DNA of 64,000 bases from Deroplatys truncata (GCA_030765065.1 CM060990.1:280205341-280269340); one strand, 5' to 3'; shown: positions 10,082-21,204, numbered from the stretch's first letter. The notes: generated by a model from the sequence alone, not told the origin. Numbers and translations are program-made.

Positions 10082-10609
10082 TGTAGCGGACCAGGTTGCA
10101 CATATTTCGTATACCAGGAAGTGTGAAATTCAGGTTAGCAGAATTCGTCCACGCTGCACTACGCCGAGTCAGCGCTTATGTATGTATTTATACTACAGGG
10201 TTTTGACTCGGTCGTGGGAGTGTGAGTGTGAGTTGCCTCGTGGTTGTTGCCAAGAGGTTGTTGTTGCTACGAGAGAGTCGTCAGATTAGGTATCAGTTTC
10301 GAGACCCGTCGCCACCAGTCAACAGGTAAGCATGCGACTCATCTAAGTTCTCTTGACTTGTCGGGGCTTCACCCCTAAGTTCTATTGACTTGTCGGGGCT
10401 TCACCCCGAACTGAATGTAGCATACTTAAAGCTACAAGTATAATTTAGTGGGCCAATGCATCCCCTGTGCTTTATTTAAATACCCCCTATCCTAGAACGA
10501 CACCCTGGCCTGCCTACCACCCCGGTACCAACGCATCCCCTACCTCTGAGCTACCAACCCCCTGTGTAATCACCTACTGCGGGGGTAAACACCCCCGTGG
10601 GGTGTTACA
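10082..10609 (+). repeat. 5' LTR of gypsy 1 (528 bp)
   Basis: Begins TGTAGCGGACC and ends GTGTTACA. It differs from the 3' LTR at roughly ten bases and by five fewer copies of a 32-bp unit (two units here, near 10346-10410). A TATTTATACT motif near 10188 could serve as a TATA element. Confidence 0.95.
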
Positions 10610-10610
10610 A

Positions 10611-10629
10611 TGTGGCGGAGCGCCGGGTA
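10611..10629 (+). promoter_or_regulatory. Candidate tRNA primer-binding site of gypsy 1
   Basis: TGGCGGAGCGCCGGGT begins three bases after the LTR, and its TGG would pair with a tRNA CCA end. A similar ATGTGACGGAGTCTCCGG follows at 10652. The second gypsy element has the related TGGTGGACGCGGCGTAC at its matching position. I could not match a specific tRNA. Confidence 0.6.
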
Positions 10630-10913
10630 CATGTAGTAGGCACCGACTACAATGTGACGGAGTCTCCGGATATAATTGGGGAAAACATCCTTACCTCTTC
10701 CAGCCAGGGGATGTAATAAATTTTTTTTCTTTTCGTCTTTTTGCAAGGTGTAAAACACGCCTCACTTTAGGATAACCTTTTGCCTGAGGTTATCTGGTGA
10801 AGACCCACCCTCCCACCCTTTGCATCATGAGTTACCTACACAGAATATAATTTTTTTTAACTTTTCTCAAGTTATGTATATTGTTTTAGTGTAGTACATT
10901 TAAGTTATTATGC

Positions 10914-12233
10914 ATGGCTGAACCTGCTCAAAGCTCTACTAGTCCTACTACTAAAGAGATTAGAAATCTGTGCGCAGAATTAGCAGCTATACAGGGGGAA
11001 CAATTTAAATTCCAAGAATTTCTAATCACAGATTTGAAAGGAATTTCAAACGAGATCGCGGCACACGCTGAGACGGCAAATCAAATACGTCTCCGCTCCG
11101 GCAAGATCGTTAACACTTCTAGCCCAAGCACAAGTATGGTAGAAAAACAGTTACCCAAGAATAAGGGAGACGAACACACAAATACAATGAGTAAAATGGA
11201 CTCACCTGTTTTAAGTAGAAGGGTAACTGAAGCACCTCAACCCATGCACATTAGTCGTCCACCATTGGATCCGGGTAGCTTCGCGGGGAAACCAGGGGAA
11301 AGTGTAAGGGACTATCTCCATAAGTTTGAGTTGATAGCGCGTGCCAATAATTGGGACGACCAGCATAAGGCGCAGTATTTACCATGTTACCTTAATAGTA
11401 CCGCACTAAACTGGTACAAAACCTTTGCCCATAGAAATAGGGACGCCCAATGGGAAACATTGAAGCAGGGGTTATTAAAAGCCTTCATTCACGCGGCAGA
11501 GGAGGAAATGATGGAGGTCAGACTAAGGCAGAGGGTGCAGGACCTTAGTGAGCCCACAGAGCAGTACGCTTATGACATTATAGCTCTGTGTGATCTAGTA
11601 AACCCCGAAATGACAGAGAAGGAACGGGTAAAACACATCGTGAGGGGCCTTAAACCATCATTAATAGAACAGGTACTGCCCTACAACCCACAAACAGTGG
11701 ACGCTCTCATACAGTTCGTCCGCAGGGTAGAATCAGCCCGCTACCTAGCAGGAAAAAGGGTAGACCTAATCGATGCACAGGGAATTCCCCCTAGCATGCC
11801 AGACGATACCCTCCAGAAGCAGGTATCAGAGATGTCAAAGATGGTGGGTGAGTTAGCAAAACAGATGCAAAACCTGACAATGAACCCCCGCCCTCCACCC
11901 CAGAATTACAATCCTCAGCATCAATCCGTTAGGAATTATGGACAGGCCCCCAGCGGCTATAGAAGCACATATAATCAAAGAAGAACGGTGTCCGCGAGGC
12001 CTGTGTGCGCCTACTGCAAACGGGTAGGCCACGTAATCGCTAATTGCCAGACACGAAGGAGGAATGCAAATTTTCACGCACAGCCTCGAAGCAATCTCCC
12101 CCATAAGGGCCGCGGTAACAAGCATGACAGAAAACATCAACCCTGGGAACACATTAAAAACTATGGGAACATTAGCAGGGACAAGGATCGACATTCTCAT
12201 AGACACAGGCAGCTCAGTAAGCATAATCAATGA
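10914..12233 (+). CDS. gag: Gag polyprotein of gypsy 1
   Basis: The 439-residue frame is intact. It would make the structural protein that assembles the cytoplasmic particle and packages element RNA. A retrotransposon-gag core lies near residues 115-270 (DPGSFAGKPGESVRDYLHKF, WYKTF, LRQRVQDLSEPTEQYAYDI). One CCHC zinc knuckle, CAYCKRVGHVIANC, lies near residue 365, followed by a basic tail. The start is the first ATG after the leader and gives the N-terminus that aligns with the second element (SPTTKEIR against SPTSTEIR). The protease frame overlaps its 3' end by about 170 bases in another phase, so a translational frameshift would be needed to make Gag-Pol. No lesion is seen in gag, in contrast to pol. 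Confidence 0.9.
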   Translation: MAEPAQSSTSPTTKEIRNLCAELAAIQGEQFKFQEFLITDLKGISNEIAAHAETANQIRLRSGKIVNTSSPSTSMVEKQLPKNKGDEHTNTMSKMDSPVLSRRVTEAPQPMHISRPPLDPGSFAGKPGESVRDYLHKFELIARANNWDDQHKAQYLPCYLNSTALNWYKTFAHRNRDAQWETLKQGLLKAFIHAAEEEMMEVRLRQRVQDLSEPTEQYAYDIIALCDLVNPEMTEKERVKHIVRGLKPSLIEQVLPYNPQTVDALIQFVRRVESARYLAGKRVDLIDAQGIPPSMPDDTLQKQVSEMSKMVGELAKQMQNLTMNPRPPPQNYNPQHQSVRNYGQAPSGYRSTYNQRRTVSARPVCAYCKRVGHVIANCQTRRRNANFHAQPRSNLPHKGRGNKHDRKHQPWEHIKNYGNISRDKDRHSHRHRQLSKHNQ

Positions 12234-15200
12234 CGACCTGGTAGGTACAAGCAAGCAACCAGCACCCCAAATATGATTTTGCGAACTGCAAATAACAATT
12301 TACTTGCTGCACAATACCAAACTAACACTAACTTCCAAATGGGTGACGTGGAATTCAAAGAACAACTAATAGTAGTAAAACACTTCCCGCATAGTTTATT
12401 GCTGGGCATGGACTTCCTTCAGAAACACCAAGCCGTTATAGATCTAGGGAACAACACAATTATATTAACACTGCAAAATTCAAAGAAGGTCACGGTAAGC
12501 TGCCAGCGAAAGCGAGAATGTCCTCTCATGCAAATTACACTTGAAGCAGATGCTGAAGAGACAAAAATTAAAGCAACATGTCAGCATGACGTAGAAATCC
12601 TTCCATTTGCAACCACACAGATAGACGTCAGAATACCCTCACTCCCTACAAACACATTATTGCTGGAACCATGCATTAACACTATGCAGAAAAAACATGT
12701 TAACATTATACCGGGTCTGTGCAATAATAATCAAAATCAAAAGATGCAAGTCTACAATAATACCGCCGCCCCTCAGAGAATATTTAAAGGGACAACACTA
12801 GCACTCTACACGAAGTTGCATTAGTTCAGGCAGACACTTTAACACGTGAGACAGCAAAACAAATAGACATCAAAGACGCTAAATTTAATATTAATTCACG
12901 ACTAGAACCAGGACAACACGAACAGCTACGAAATTTACTCGACAGGTACAGACATACCTTCGCCACTAGCCTACAAGAGTTAGGGACAACAAACATTGCG
13001 GAGTTCAAAATAGAGTTGACAAACACGACACCAATTAGACAGAAGCCATACTGGGTGTCCCATAAACAGCGGGAAATAATAAACCAACAGGTGGAAGAAA
13101 TGAAAGAGGCTGGGATAATAAAAGACTCACAGAGTAGCTGGTGCTCACCAGTAATTTTGGTCAAAAAGAAATCAGGAGAATATCGGTTTTGTGTAGATTA
13201 CAGAAAACTCAATGCACAAACAGCTGCATCCGCCTATCCCTTACCACTGATTGACGACCTACTTAGCTATTTAGGAGGTTCAAAATTTTACTGTACTCTT
13301 GACTTGCTGAGTGCATACTTCCAAGTACCTCTAGCTCAAGAAAGTAAGAAATATTCGGCCTTTTGTACCTCAGACGGAGAGTACGAATTCCAGACCTTGA
13401 GCTTCGGGCTCTCGAATGCCCCTAGAGCATTCACAGAGATCGGAAATAAACTGTTAGGCGACCTGCGATACGAAAAAGCACTCATATATCTAGACGATAT
13501 AATAGTGTTCGCAAATACATTTCAGGACTTATTGGCAAACCTGGAATCAGTATTTAAGAAATTAGAACAACATACGTTTAAGCTAAAACCCCAAAAATAA
13601 TTTTTCGGAATGGACAAAATAAAACTCCTAGGATACGAAGTATCGGCAGCACGCATAGAACCTGATAAAGACAAAATCCAAGCTATTACACAGCTCAGAA
13701 CGCCTAGGAACGTCAAAGAAGTAAGGCAGGTCTTAGGTTTATTTTCTTTCTACAGGAGGTTCATTTATAACTTTGCAGCGATCGCGAGGCCACTAAACGA
13801 ACTAACAAAGGCAAACCAAAAGTTTGTATGGGGCCAAGAACAGCAAGAAACCTTTCAAAAGCTGAAGGATTTAATGATTAGGGCTCCGGTGTTGGCACAT
13901 TTTGTGCCGGGAGCCAAAACCCAAATGAACTGCGATGCCAGCATGCACGGCATAGCTAGTTGCCTCCTCCAAGAACGAGATGGAAAAATACACCCAGTAG
14001 GCTTTGTGTCTAGAAGTCTAAGCAAAGCTGAAAAGAAATATAGCGTTTCGGAACAAGAGCTGTTAGCAGTTATGTACGGTTTTTCGAAGTTCCGCCAGTA
14101 CATATATGGTTACCCTGTAACTGTAGTTACAGACCATGCTTGCCTGTGCCACCTAAATAGGTTGAGAGATCTAACAGGGAGACTGGCACGTTACAGCTTA
14201 ATGCTGCAAGAATTTGACTACACAATTCAACATAAATCAGGGATTAAACATAAGGACGCAGATTGTTTGTCTAGAATGCCAATAGACCCCCCTGAACCCG
14301 AAACAGCACAAGAGCAGGAAGACAGAATTACCTGTCTCATAGAACCTATAGAATTAGCTAAAAAACAAGAGGAGGATCCCCAGCTAAAACCCCTAATACA
14401 AGCCGTAAGACAGCCGGGTACAGCGAATGCTAAACTTGCACGACAAGCTGCAACATACGTGCTGAAATCGAATGTCCTGTACAGAAAAAATGCTGGTAGT
14501 ACAGGAAACATGCACTTGTTAGTAGTACCTGATAGATTAAAGCAGGAAATACTATATAATAGTCATGACGATCCGCTAGGAGGACACTTCGGGTTTTCAA
14601 AAACTTTTCACAAAATTAATTCACATTACTATTGGATTGGAATGAAGAGGGACATACAAAATTATGTAAGAAGATGCACTTCCTGTCAGCAACGAAAAGG
14701 CCCAGTTAATCAGCGACCCGCAGGTTTAATGCAACCCATAAAGGTCAACTATATAGGAGAAAGGTTCTCCATAGATATCTTGGGGCCTTTCCTAAAGTCC
14801 TCTAGAGGTAACAGATACATAATTGCGGCTAGTGATTGCTTTTCAAAATATTTGGAATTAAGGGCAATCCCAAAAGCTTCTGTTGAGCATGTCACTGAAT
14901 TTATCTTGGACGACGTCATCTGTCGTCACGGCGCACCAAAATATATTCTGTCGGACAGAGGGTCCGTATTTATGAGCGAAGTGACACAAGAACTACTTAA
15001 GATGATGGGAACAATACCGACTTTCACAACAGCCTACAGACCCCAAACTAATGGCCTAATAGAAAGGGCGAATAGAACTATCGCGCAAGTAATCAGTAAC
15101 TACGTAAACACACAGCACACAGACTGGGATAATAATTTACATCAAATTCGGTTTGCCATAAACACAAGCAAACAGGGGAGTACTAAGTTCACACCCTTCG

Positions 15201-15580
15201 AATTACTGTATGCACGGAAACCGGTATCACCCCCAGACGTTCAATTACAGGGCACCTCACAAAACCTATTTGTGCAGCAAACACGGGAGGCAATAATAAA
15301 AGCAAGGGTGTTAGCATCCCAAAACATAGTAAAGAGCCAGAGAAAAAATAAAAAGTTATGTGATTCAAAGAGGCGGCACGTCGAGTATAAAGTCGGCGAT
15401 TTGGTGAAGCTATATACCCCTAAAAGGAGGGTAGGTAGAGCCACAAAGCTTTTAATGAACTACACCGGACCCTATAGGATAATGAAAAAACTCAGCCCCC
15501 TGAATTACGTCATTAAGGCCAGAAATTCCGTGAAACGCCAGAATGTCCACGTTAGTAGAATTTCACCTTATTATGCATAA
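12064..15580 (+). pseudogene. pol: Broken Pol of gypsy 1: protease, RT, RNase H, integrase
   Basis: The aspartic protease active site DTGSS is at about 12202. The frame then shifts near 12270 (to the piece containing LLLGMDFL) and again near 12815. The reverse transcriptase runs about 12990-13700 with YLDD at 13487-13498. An in-frame TAA at 13598-13600 falls in the conserved KPQK-FFG segment, where the second element has cysteine. RNase H (CDAS, SVSEQELLAV, TDHACL) spans about 13920-14280. Integrase follows, with a zinc-binding CTSCQQ, catalytic-core segments FSIDILGPF, LSDRGS and NGLIERANRT, and a C-terminal VHVSRISPYY. The ATG given is only the first in the protease frame; real translation would come from gag. 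Two frameshifts and one stop make it inactive, while 13610-15580 is an unbroken 656-codon stretch. Confidence 0.93.
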
Positions 15581-18361
15581 TGAGCATACAACACACTTGC
15601 GACACTTGCACAGCGGGTAAACACAATTGCCAAATATAATTGACATAAAAAATCGCCAACGTATCACTCAATGTCCATCAATACAAAAGTGCTGGCATTA
15701 TTACACGACGGAATGCGGTACACAAATTCGTCCACGCTGCAGTAAGGCTGAGGCATAAGAACAAACAAACAGGAAACAGAAAGAGGTTAAAACATTAAAC
15801 ATCAGCAATAGTTCTCAAATAGGTTAAGTAGTAAGTGATAATGCAAGACGTAGTATATCTTCGGACCTCCAGCTTAAGTTAGGCTAAAAGTGATAATCCA
15901 CGCGATTCACTTTTACTTTTTATTTTTATTTTTTTTTTTTTTTGCTCTCTCTTTCTCGTGATGAAGAGAAAGTATATCTGGAAGTGAAACTATAATGGGA
16001 AATCCGAGACGCGACCCTGTTATTCACTTAATACAGATATTTTTGTTCAGATACAGAAATTTGAACAATATACATTATCCCCCCAGGAGTTCAGAGTAGG
16101 GCCGAGGGACACAACAGAGAGCAAATATAAAGAAGTATTCTTAAGGTCGGGAGCAGAGTTGAATAATTAGGAAATAAGATTTAGTGGAGGTCGAAAAGTT
16201 ATTTCATAAGTACTGTTATTCATATAAGTGTTAGTATACGATTAATTTAAGATAGGTATATGATAATGTGTTTTGAGAACTATAGGTTGATGTCAGGAAT
16301 TCTTTTCTCTCCGCACCTTACACATGCGTTAGCGCATATAGAATAAATAATAGTAGGAAAAACAAAATCGAATAACGTACACTCTGGTACGACAACCAAG
16401 CGCTATTAAATAAATAAATGTCAGTTAACACGCAAGGCGAAGCAAATCAACGTGCAAAATAGATAAATATAAGGTGGCAAATAAGCAAGTGTAAATAAAT
16501 AAAACAAAATTCTCTCACGACCAGGGCAGATAATATACGAGATGGAGTAGGGGCATAGAAATTTTGAAACTCGCATCCTGTTTCAGTCGTCGAAATCATA
16601 GAAATAGTATTTATGACTGTTTGCATGGTAGTCATGGCCTTGTTAGCATACAGAATATTCAAGACATTTTGTAATGAAGAGTCGAACTCTTCAAACTCGA
16701 CCACGGCGGAACCACAGCACACGTCACCTCAGGGAATTATAATTCTGGCAACACCAACCGATGCCGCCTCAGAATCAACACTAACATGACGGAGAAATAA
16801 ATAAGGGAGATAAATAAAATAAAATTAATCAAAGGCTCAAAATACACAAGGGGATGAAGGCAGGAAAGGCATAGGTATCCGCCACGAATTACGCAACACA
16901 AGATACGTAACACATTCCACACACGCGGAAGGGTACAGCAATTTTGGTTCACAAACTTAGAAACACAGATATCGCTTTCATAAACATACAATTCTGCTTG
17001 AACGGTAAGTGTCGAAAGCAGCAGTCCGGTCTTGAATTCCGCTGACGCAAGTATTCGTCGCCTCACGCACAGAGCTTGACTTTGCACTTCTCAGTGGCGT
17101 GTAGCACTGCGACAAGTATATGAATAGAAAATGGAGTGTAAATATGGTTGTTGTTTTTTTGTGTTTGTTGTGTTTCATTGGTCACAACATCTGCAATATT
17201 CATATTTCTGTGTACTAATTTCAAAAACTAAGTATGTTTTAGAGGATGCCCTCCAGCAGGTAAGAGAAACCACAGTCTACAGCAGCCTCAGCGACCCTCT
17301 TCCCCGGGTTACAGAAGCGAGGTATCAGCAAAATGCCAAAAACGGACATCTAACCACTGCTGACATACAATGCAACACACACACAAAAAGTGTTATACAA
17401 TCACAGACAGAAATCATTGTATAATGTACAAATTTAGTTTTGTTCAAACGAACATACCTAGTCAAGCAGAACTTATGAGTAGTCGCATCACACCTGGATA
17501 ACAGAACTTAATGTTTTTTTTCTGTTCTCTTTTTCTTTTCTTTTTTTTCTCAAAATTTGGAAAGGCAAGGAATCGGCAGGGGTACCGACTCACTTTCTAA
17601 ATTTACCTTTTCTCTGCTGTGTTTAGTCTCATCCCGTAACTTTTAAACCGCAATATAATCCTTCCAACCTTATCCTAAGTGGCATCCGTCTTTGTACAAC
17701 AACCCTGTTGCTGCGCACCATTAGACCACCAAGCAGAGAAGCGCCCGACAAGAAAGGCCCAGGTCGAACGATGCCCACCAGTATGAGCACGCCGATAACT
17801 CACCACGGGAGTCGCGCCAGAACACGCAGCATTGGTGCGCCTCGAAGGAACGCCACTGCTTGGCCACAGCAATGCAGCATGCGCGGAACTAAATACTACG
17901 TTTCCGAGAAAATCGCCAAGTGTGCAGAGTCACTCAGCGGTTCTGTCCCAGCACCTTATTCATTCACGGCAGAGTTCACCGGGGAGGTCCGAAGCTACAG
18001 GGTAACTCCACGAGCACAGTCTCAGCTGAAATACTGTTCACATTAAAGGAAACAGAAAAAGATTGCGCATACTGCCACACTGGGCCACGGCGCCCAAGAT
18101 TGGCAAGATTGCGGTGCGCGGCCGCAACCACCCCTTACGTACTCACCTACCCTTAAAAAAAATTTTCCCTGGTATCCGAGTCTTGGACAGCAGAGGACAC
18201 CGGAGCATTTTCAATTGTATAAGGCTCAAACCATATTTTGTTTTTTTTCTCTTTTTCTATCAACCCTCGTCTAAGTAGACAGTTTTAGTACCCCCTACGA
18301 TGTTTGTCCTCTTTTTTTTACTTTTAAATTCCGAGTCGGAATTTGGCGAACCTGGGACCGA
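15581..18361 (+). other. Long 3' region of gypsy 1, no recognisable env
   Basis: About 2.8 kb lies between pol and the 3' LTR. It is A-rich on the plus strand, with T tracts at about 15925-15955 and 17510-17550. A 17-base LTR motif AATTCGTCCACGCTGCA recurs at 15725-15741, matching 10142-10158. Short frames exist (16613-16789, 17131-17424 and 17708-18046) but none resembles a known envelope. Extra non-pol sequence here is common in some gypsy lineages. Confidence 0.7.
16613..16789 (+). CDS. Possible 58-aa single-span membrane protein in gypsy 1
   Basis: A 58-codon frame starts MTVCMVVMALLAYRIF, a hydrophobic segment, and ends in a polar Ser/Thr/Pro-rich tail. The frame is open 15 codons upstream of the ATG, again hydrophobic (VVEIIEIVF). 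It could be the end of a decayed envelope-like protein, a small membrane protein, or chance. No signal peptide or processing site is visible nearby. Confidence is low because it is short and has no recognised relative. Confidence 0.25.
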   Translation: MTVCMVVMALLAYRIFKTFCNEESNSSNSTTAEPQHTSPQGIIILATPTDAASESTLT

Positions 18362-19049
18362 TGTAGCGGACCAGGTTGCACATATTTCGTATACCAGGAA
18401 GTGTGAAATTCAGGTTAGCAGAATTCGTCCACGCTACATTACGCCGAGTCAGCGCTTATGTATGTATTTATACTACAGGGTTTTGACTCGGTCGTGGGAG
18501 TGTGTGTGAGAGTTGCCTCGTGGATGTTGCCAAGAGGTTGTTGTTGCTACGAGAGAGTCGTCAGATTAGGTATCAGTTTCGAGACCCGTCGCCACCAGTC
18601 AACAGGTAAGCATGCGACTCATCTAAGTTCTCTTGACTTGTCGGGGCTTCACCCCTAAGTTCTATTGACTTGTCGGGGCTTCACCCCTAAGTTCTATTGA
18701 CTTGTCGGGGCTTCACCCCTAAGTTCTATTGACTTGTCGGGGCTTCACCCTTAAGTTCTATTGACTTGTCGGGGCTTCACCCCTAAGTTCTATTGACTTG
18801 TCGGGGCTTCACCCCTAAGTTCTATTGACTTGTCGGGGCTTCACCCCGAACTGAATGTAGCATACTTAAAGCTACAAGTATAATTTAGTGGGACAATGCA
18901 TCCCCTGTGCTTTATTTAAATACCACCTATCCTAGAACGCCACCCTGGCCTGCCTACCACCCCGGTACCAACGCATCCCCTACCTCTGAGCTACCAACCC
19001 CCTGTGTAATCACCTACTGCGGGGGTAAACACCCCCGTGGGGTGTTACA
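18362..19049 (+). repeat. 3' LTR of gypsy 1 (688 bp)
   Basis: Same sequence as the 5' LTR apart from roughly ten substitutions and five extra 32-bp units, exactly accounting for the 160-base length difference. Confidence 0.95.
18626..18850 (+). repeat. Seven 32-bp units in the 3' LTR
   Basis: The unit is TTCTATTGACTTGTCGGGGC followed by TTCACCCCTAAG. Each contains GGGG-CTTCA-CCCC, a short hairpin. Units start at 18660, 18692, 18724 and so on. The 5' LTR has two. Confidence 0.95.
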
Positions 19050-19053
19050 ATAT

Positions 19054-19186
19054 CATCTAAAGTTATAGCATAACAGGATCAAGAAATCGTGCTAATCAAT
19101 TTCGACGATAGTTAACAGGAACTTTGAAATATCAAGATCTTATACTTATAAAATACATTACCCAGACATTGCTGAGATGTTTAATT
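19054..19186. repeat. Outer end of the right inverted arm
   Basis: Inverted match to 5108-5224. Shared landmarks are CATCTAAAGTTATAGCAT, AATTTCGACGATAGTTA, and CCAGACATTGCTGAGATGTTTAATT at the end. Confidence 0.85.
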
Positions 19187-19791
19187 TTTTATGGATAAGG
19201 TGTTTACATGCAGGTCTCCTTCTCTGTGATGTATATTATTATATAATTGTGTGTTTAGAAGGTCTAGACCATTATCATTGTCTTTAGGAAATATGTAAGG
19301 TTTTTGTAAAGGAATGTAATAGGATAATGTTTATAAAGTAAATGTTGTTTATACTACATATTTCTCATTTTTATTCATCTTATTATACACCTCATATCAC
19401 ACCATCAAATATTAGATGGTTCTGGCTTCTAGGTTCCCATTTATTCAAGTATCTTTCAGAAATAGTTCAATAATTTTTTTAGACCATGCAGCATCAAGGT
19501 TTTAAGATATTGCATACTCTTTTAAACAATTATGAGAATATTTATGAAATGAATGGTATTGGCAAGTAAAACAATAATAATGAACAAATAATTTACCTTA
19601 TTGCTATATGCTACACACGCAAATGTTTTTTCTTGCAGGTTACACGCTACCCGGTGCTGCAATCCTTCATTGAATAACATCACTGGGAGTTGTTGAGAAT
19701 ATTCCTGTTACATTTCTGTTTATGCTGTTTTATGCTATCTCGTTCTTCCTCTTCATTTACCTTCACGCTTGCAGTCCTGTAACACATATTG

Positions 19792-20109
19792 AAATTATTT
19801 GCAGCTTGTTGTAGGTATATGCTTTGAGGTAAAGTATCATTGAAAGGACTATTAAGCTTCTTTCTGCATTACCTCACCTAGACGTTATTTACACATATTT
19901 GTTTTAATACAGGATGCATATTTTAGACAAATGTTATCCTACTGCAAATTATTTGCAGCTTGTTGTAGGTATATGCTTTGAGGTAAAGAATCATTGAAAG
20001 GATTATTAAACTTCTTTCTGCATGACCTCACCCATACTACAACCTAGACGTTACTTACACATATTTGTTTTAATACAGTGATGCATACTTTAGGCAAATG
20101 TTATCCTAG
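19792..20109. repeat. Tandem duplication of a unit of about 154 bp
   Basis: AAATTATTTGCAGCTTGTTG starts at 19792 and again at 19946. Each is followed by the same GGTATATGCTTTGAGGTAAAG, CTTCTTTCTGCAT and ATTTGTTTTAATACAG blocks. It lies just downstream of the minus-strand pseudogene. The stretch 19187-19791 is AT-rich with nothing recognised. Confidence 0.9.
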
Positions 20110-20121
20110 TGAAGCGTGAGT

Positions 20122-21063
20122 TCATAAACTCGAAGGTTGTAACTCAGAATGAAACATTGAAAGCTTAAATGAATTATTTCTACAAAATTTAACAGGAAGA
20201 AAAGACAATTTACATGTCTTAAACTTGCCAGCTGGTACTAATTCATGTTACACCATTTGAAACTTTCCTGGCATTTCCTTCAACTTTTGGCTTGTTAGGG
20301 ATGAATATCTTGCCGGAAGAAAAACCTACTTTTCGCCTAAGACTCCAACCACTCTAACACCGCATCCCGTATCAATTTCTCTTATGGCTTTTATATTATA
20401 AGGCTTCTCTGGCTGAAGATCTTGTACTCTTTGAACAGTCGGGAAAATGCTATCCCCAGCCAATGTGTTAAGTTGAGCTCCCAAATTCTCTACATTAAGA
20501 ACAGAAAAAACATATTCTTTATTGGAGAATGTATTTCATAAAAAATTCATTTATTTGAAAGTCACAAAATCATTGACATTTTCTGTATAATGTAATAGTA
20601 AACCTTATAATATATCTAAATATAAAGGAGGTTCTGATTCACTAATGAAGTTCATTAAATACTGTTTTTTTATTTAAATGTTTCAATACAATGTAAACAT
20701 TCACTTTGTTAGAGCGAAGGATTTGCAAAACAGACTTTTTGTTTTTTGGATATTCTAAAAGCAAAAACGTTAAGAAGGTATTCAAATAATTGTATATTTT
20801 CTCTAGAAATGAATATAATTCACACGCTAGATATCCTTATTTAAACATCTGAATAATAAGTTTGCCTAAAATAAATAATTAACTAAACTGCTTGCATTTG
20901 AGAAAAATGAAATTAACACAGCTAGTTATTAATTGTAGAGTGTTCAACTATTTGTCTACAAACACCGATGTTAAAAAAACAAGAGCACGTTTATAAGTTA
21001 AATGCATAGAGTAATAAGTTAACTTTTAAAGTGAATAAGATGCTTTTACAACCTACCAGACAT
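20122..21063 (-). pseudogene. Two-exon gene remnant of unknown function
   Basis: Exon 1 is short: ATG at 21063, then TCT G, ending at 21057 with donor GTAGGT. The intron (20490-21056, 567 bp) ends in a T-rich tract plus TAG. Exon 2 starts at 20489, restores the frame (MSENLGAQLNTLAG), and reads to TGA at 20122-20124. The frame encodes about 127 residues, including FPTVQRVQDL, KAIREID, VRVVGVLG, VFLPARYSSL and KLKEMPGKF. Two in-frame stops (a TAG after GEK and a TAA after FQMV) break it, while the frame is otherwise kept to the end. The intron argues against a retrocopy. It looks like a small cellular or DNA-transposon gene. An OB-fold-like single-strand-binding protein is one guess from its pattern, with weak support. 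Confidence 0.6.
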
Positions 21064-21204
21064 GATGTTTGAAGAAATTTTACAGAGCGATGTAAAGTCT
21101 GAAGAGTACTTAGATCGATGTGTTCTCACAAGAAAGAGTGAAGATTGCCGGCGAAGCAGGCTAATGTATGTCTCTTTTGCAATATAAAAGTGTATGCGAG
21201 ATGC

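Larger units (their letters stand above)
10082..19049 (+). mobile_element. Ty3/gypsy LTR retrotransposon 1
   Basis: A complete element has TG...CA LTRs, a primer-binding region, gag, pol and a long 3' region. It is flanked by a 4-bp duplication ATAT at 10078-10081 and 19050-19053. The left arm of the foldback element (around 5224) supplies the unoccupied version of the target. Domain order protease, reverse transcriptase, RNase H, integrase identifies Ty3/gypsy. The broken pol means it cannot move on its own now. Confidence 0.95.
5108..19186. mobile_element. Foldback-like element with long inverted arms, split by a gypsy insertion
   Basis: The left arm (5108 to about 6505) aligns as an inverted repeat with about 9170-10081 plus 19054-19186. 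Subtracting the gypsy element leaves roughly 5.1 kb. The outer ends read AATTAAACAYCKCAGCAAWGTCTGG on each arm read inward. Between the arms lie about 20 tandem 135-bp units. Both arms carry remnants of the same small ORF. No transposase is visible, so it would depend on another source. Long inverted arms around internal tandem repeats recall Drosophila Foldback and Galileo elements, but I cannot assign a family. No clear target-site duplication is seen outside the ends. Confidence 0.8.

Noticed and set aside
11853-12254. 133-codon reverse frame in gag
   Set aside because: It lies opposite the gag/protease overlap and has no independent support.
18626-18850. Regular 32-bp repeats resembling a CRISPR array
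   Set aside because: The units are directly adjacent without unique spacers, lie in an LTR of a eukaryotic retrotransposon, and recur in the other LTR.
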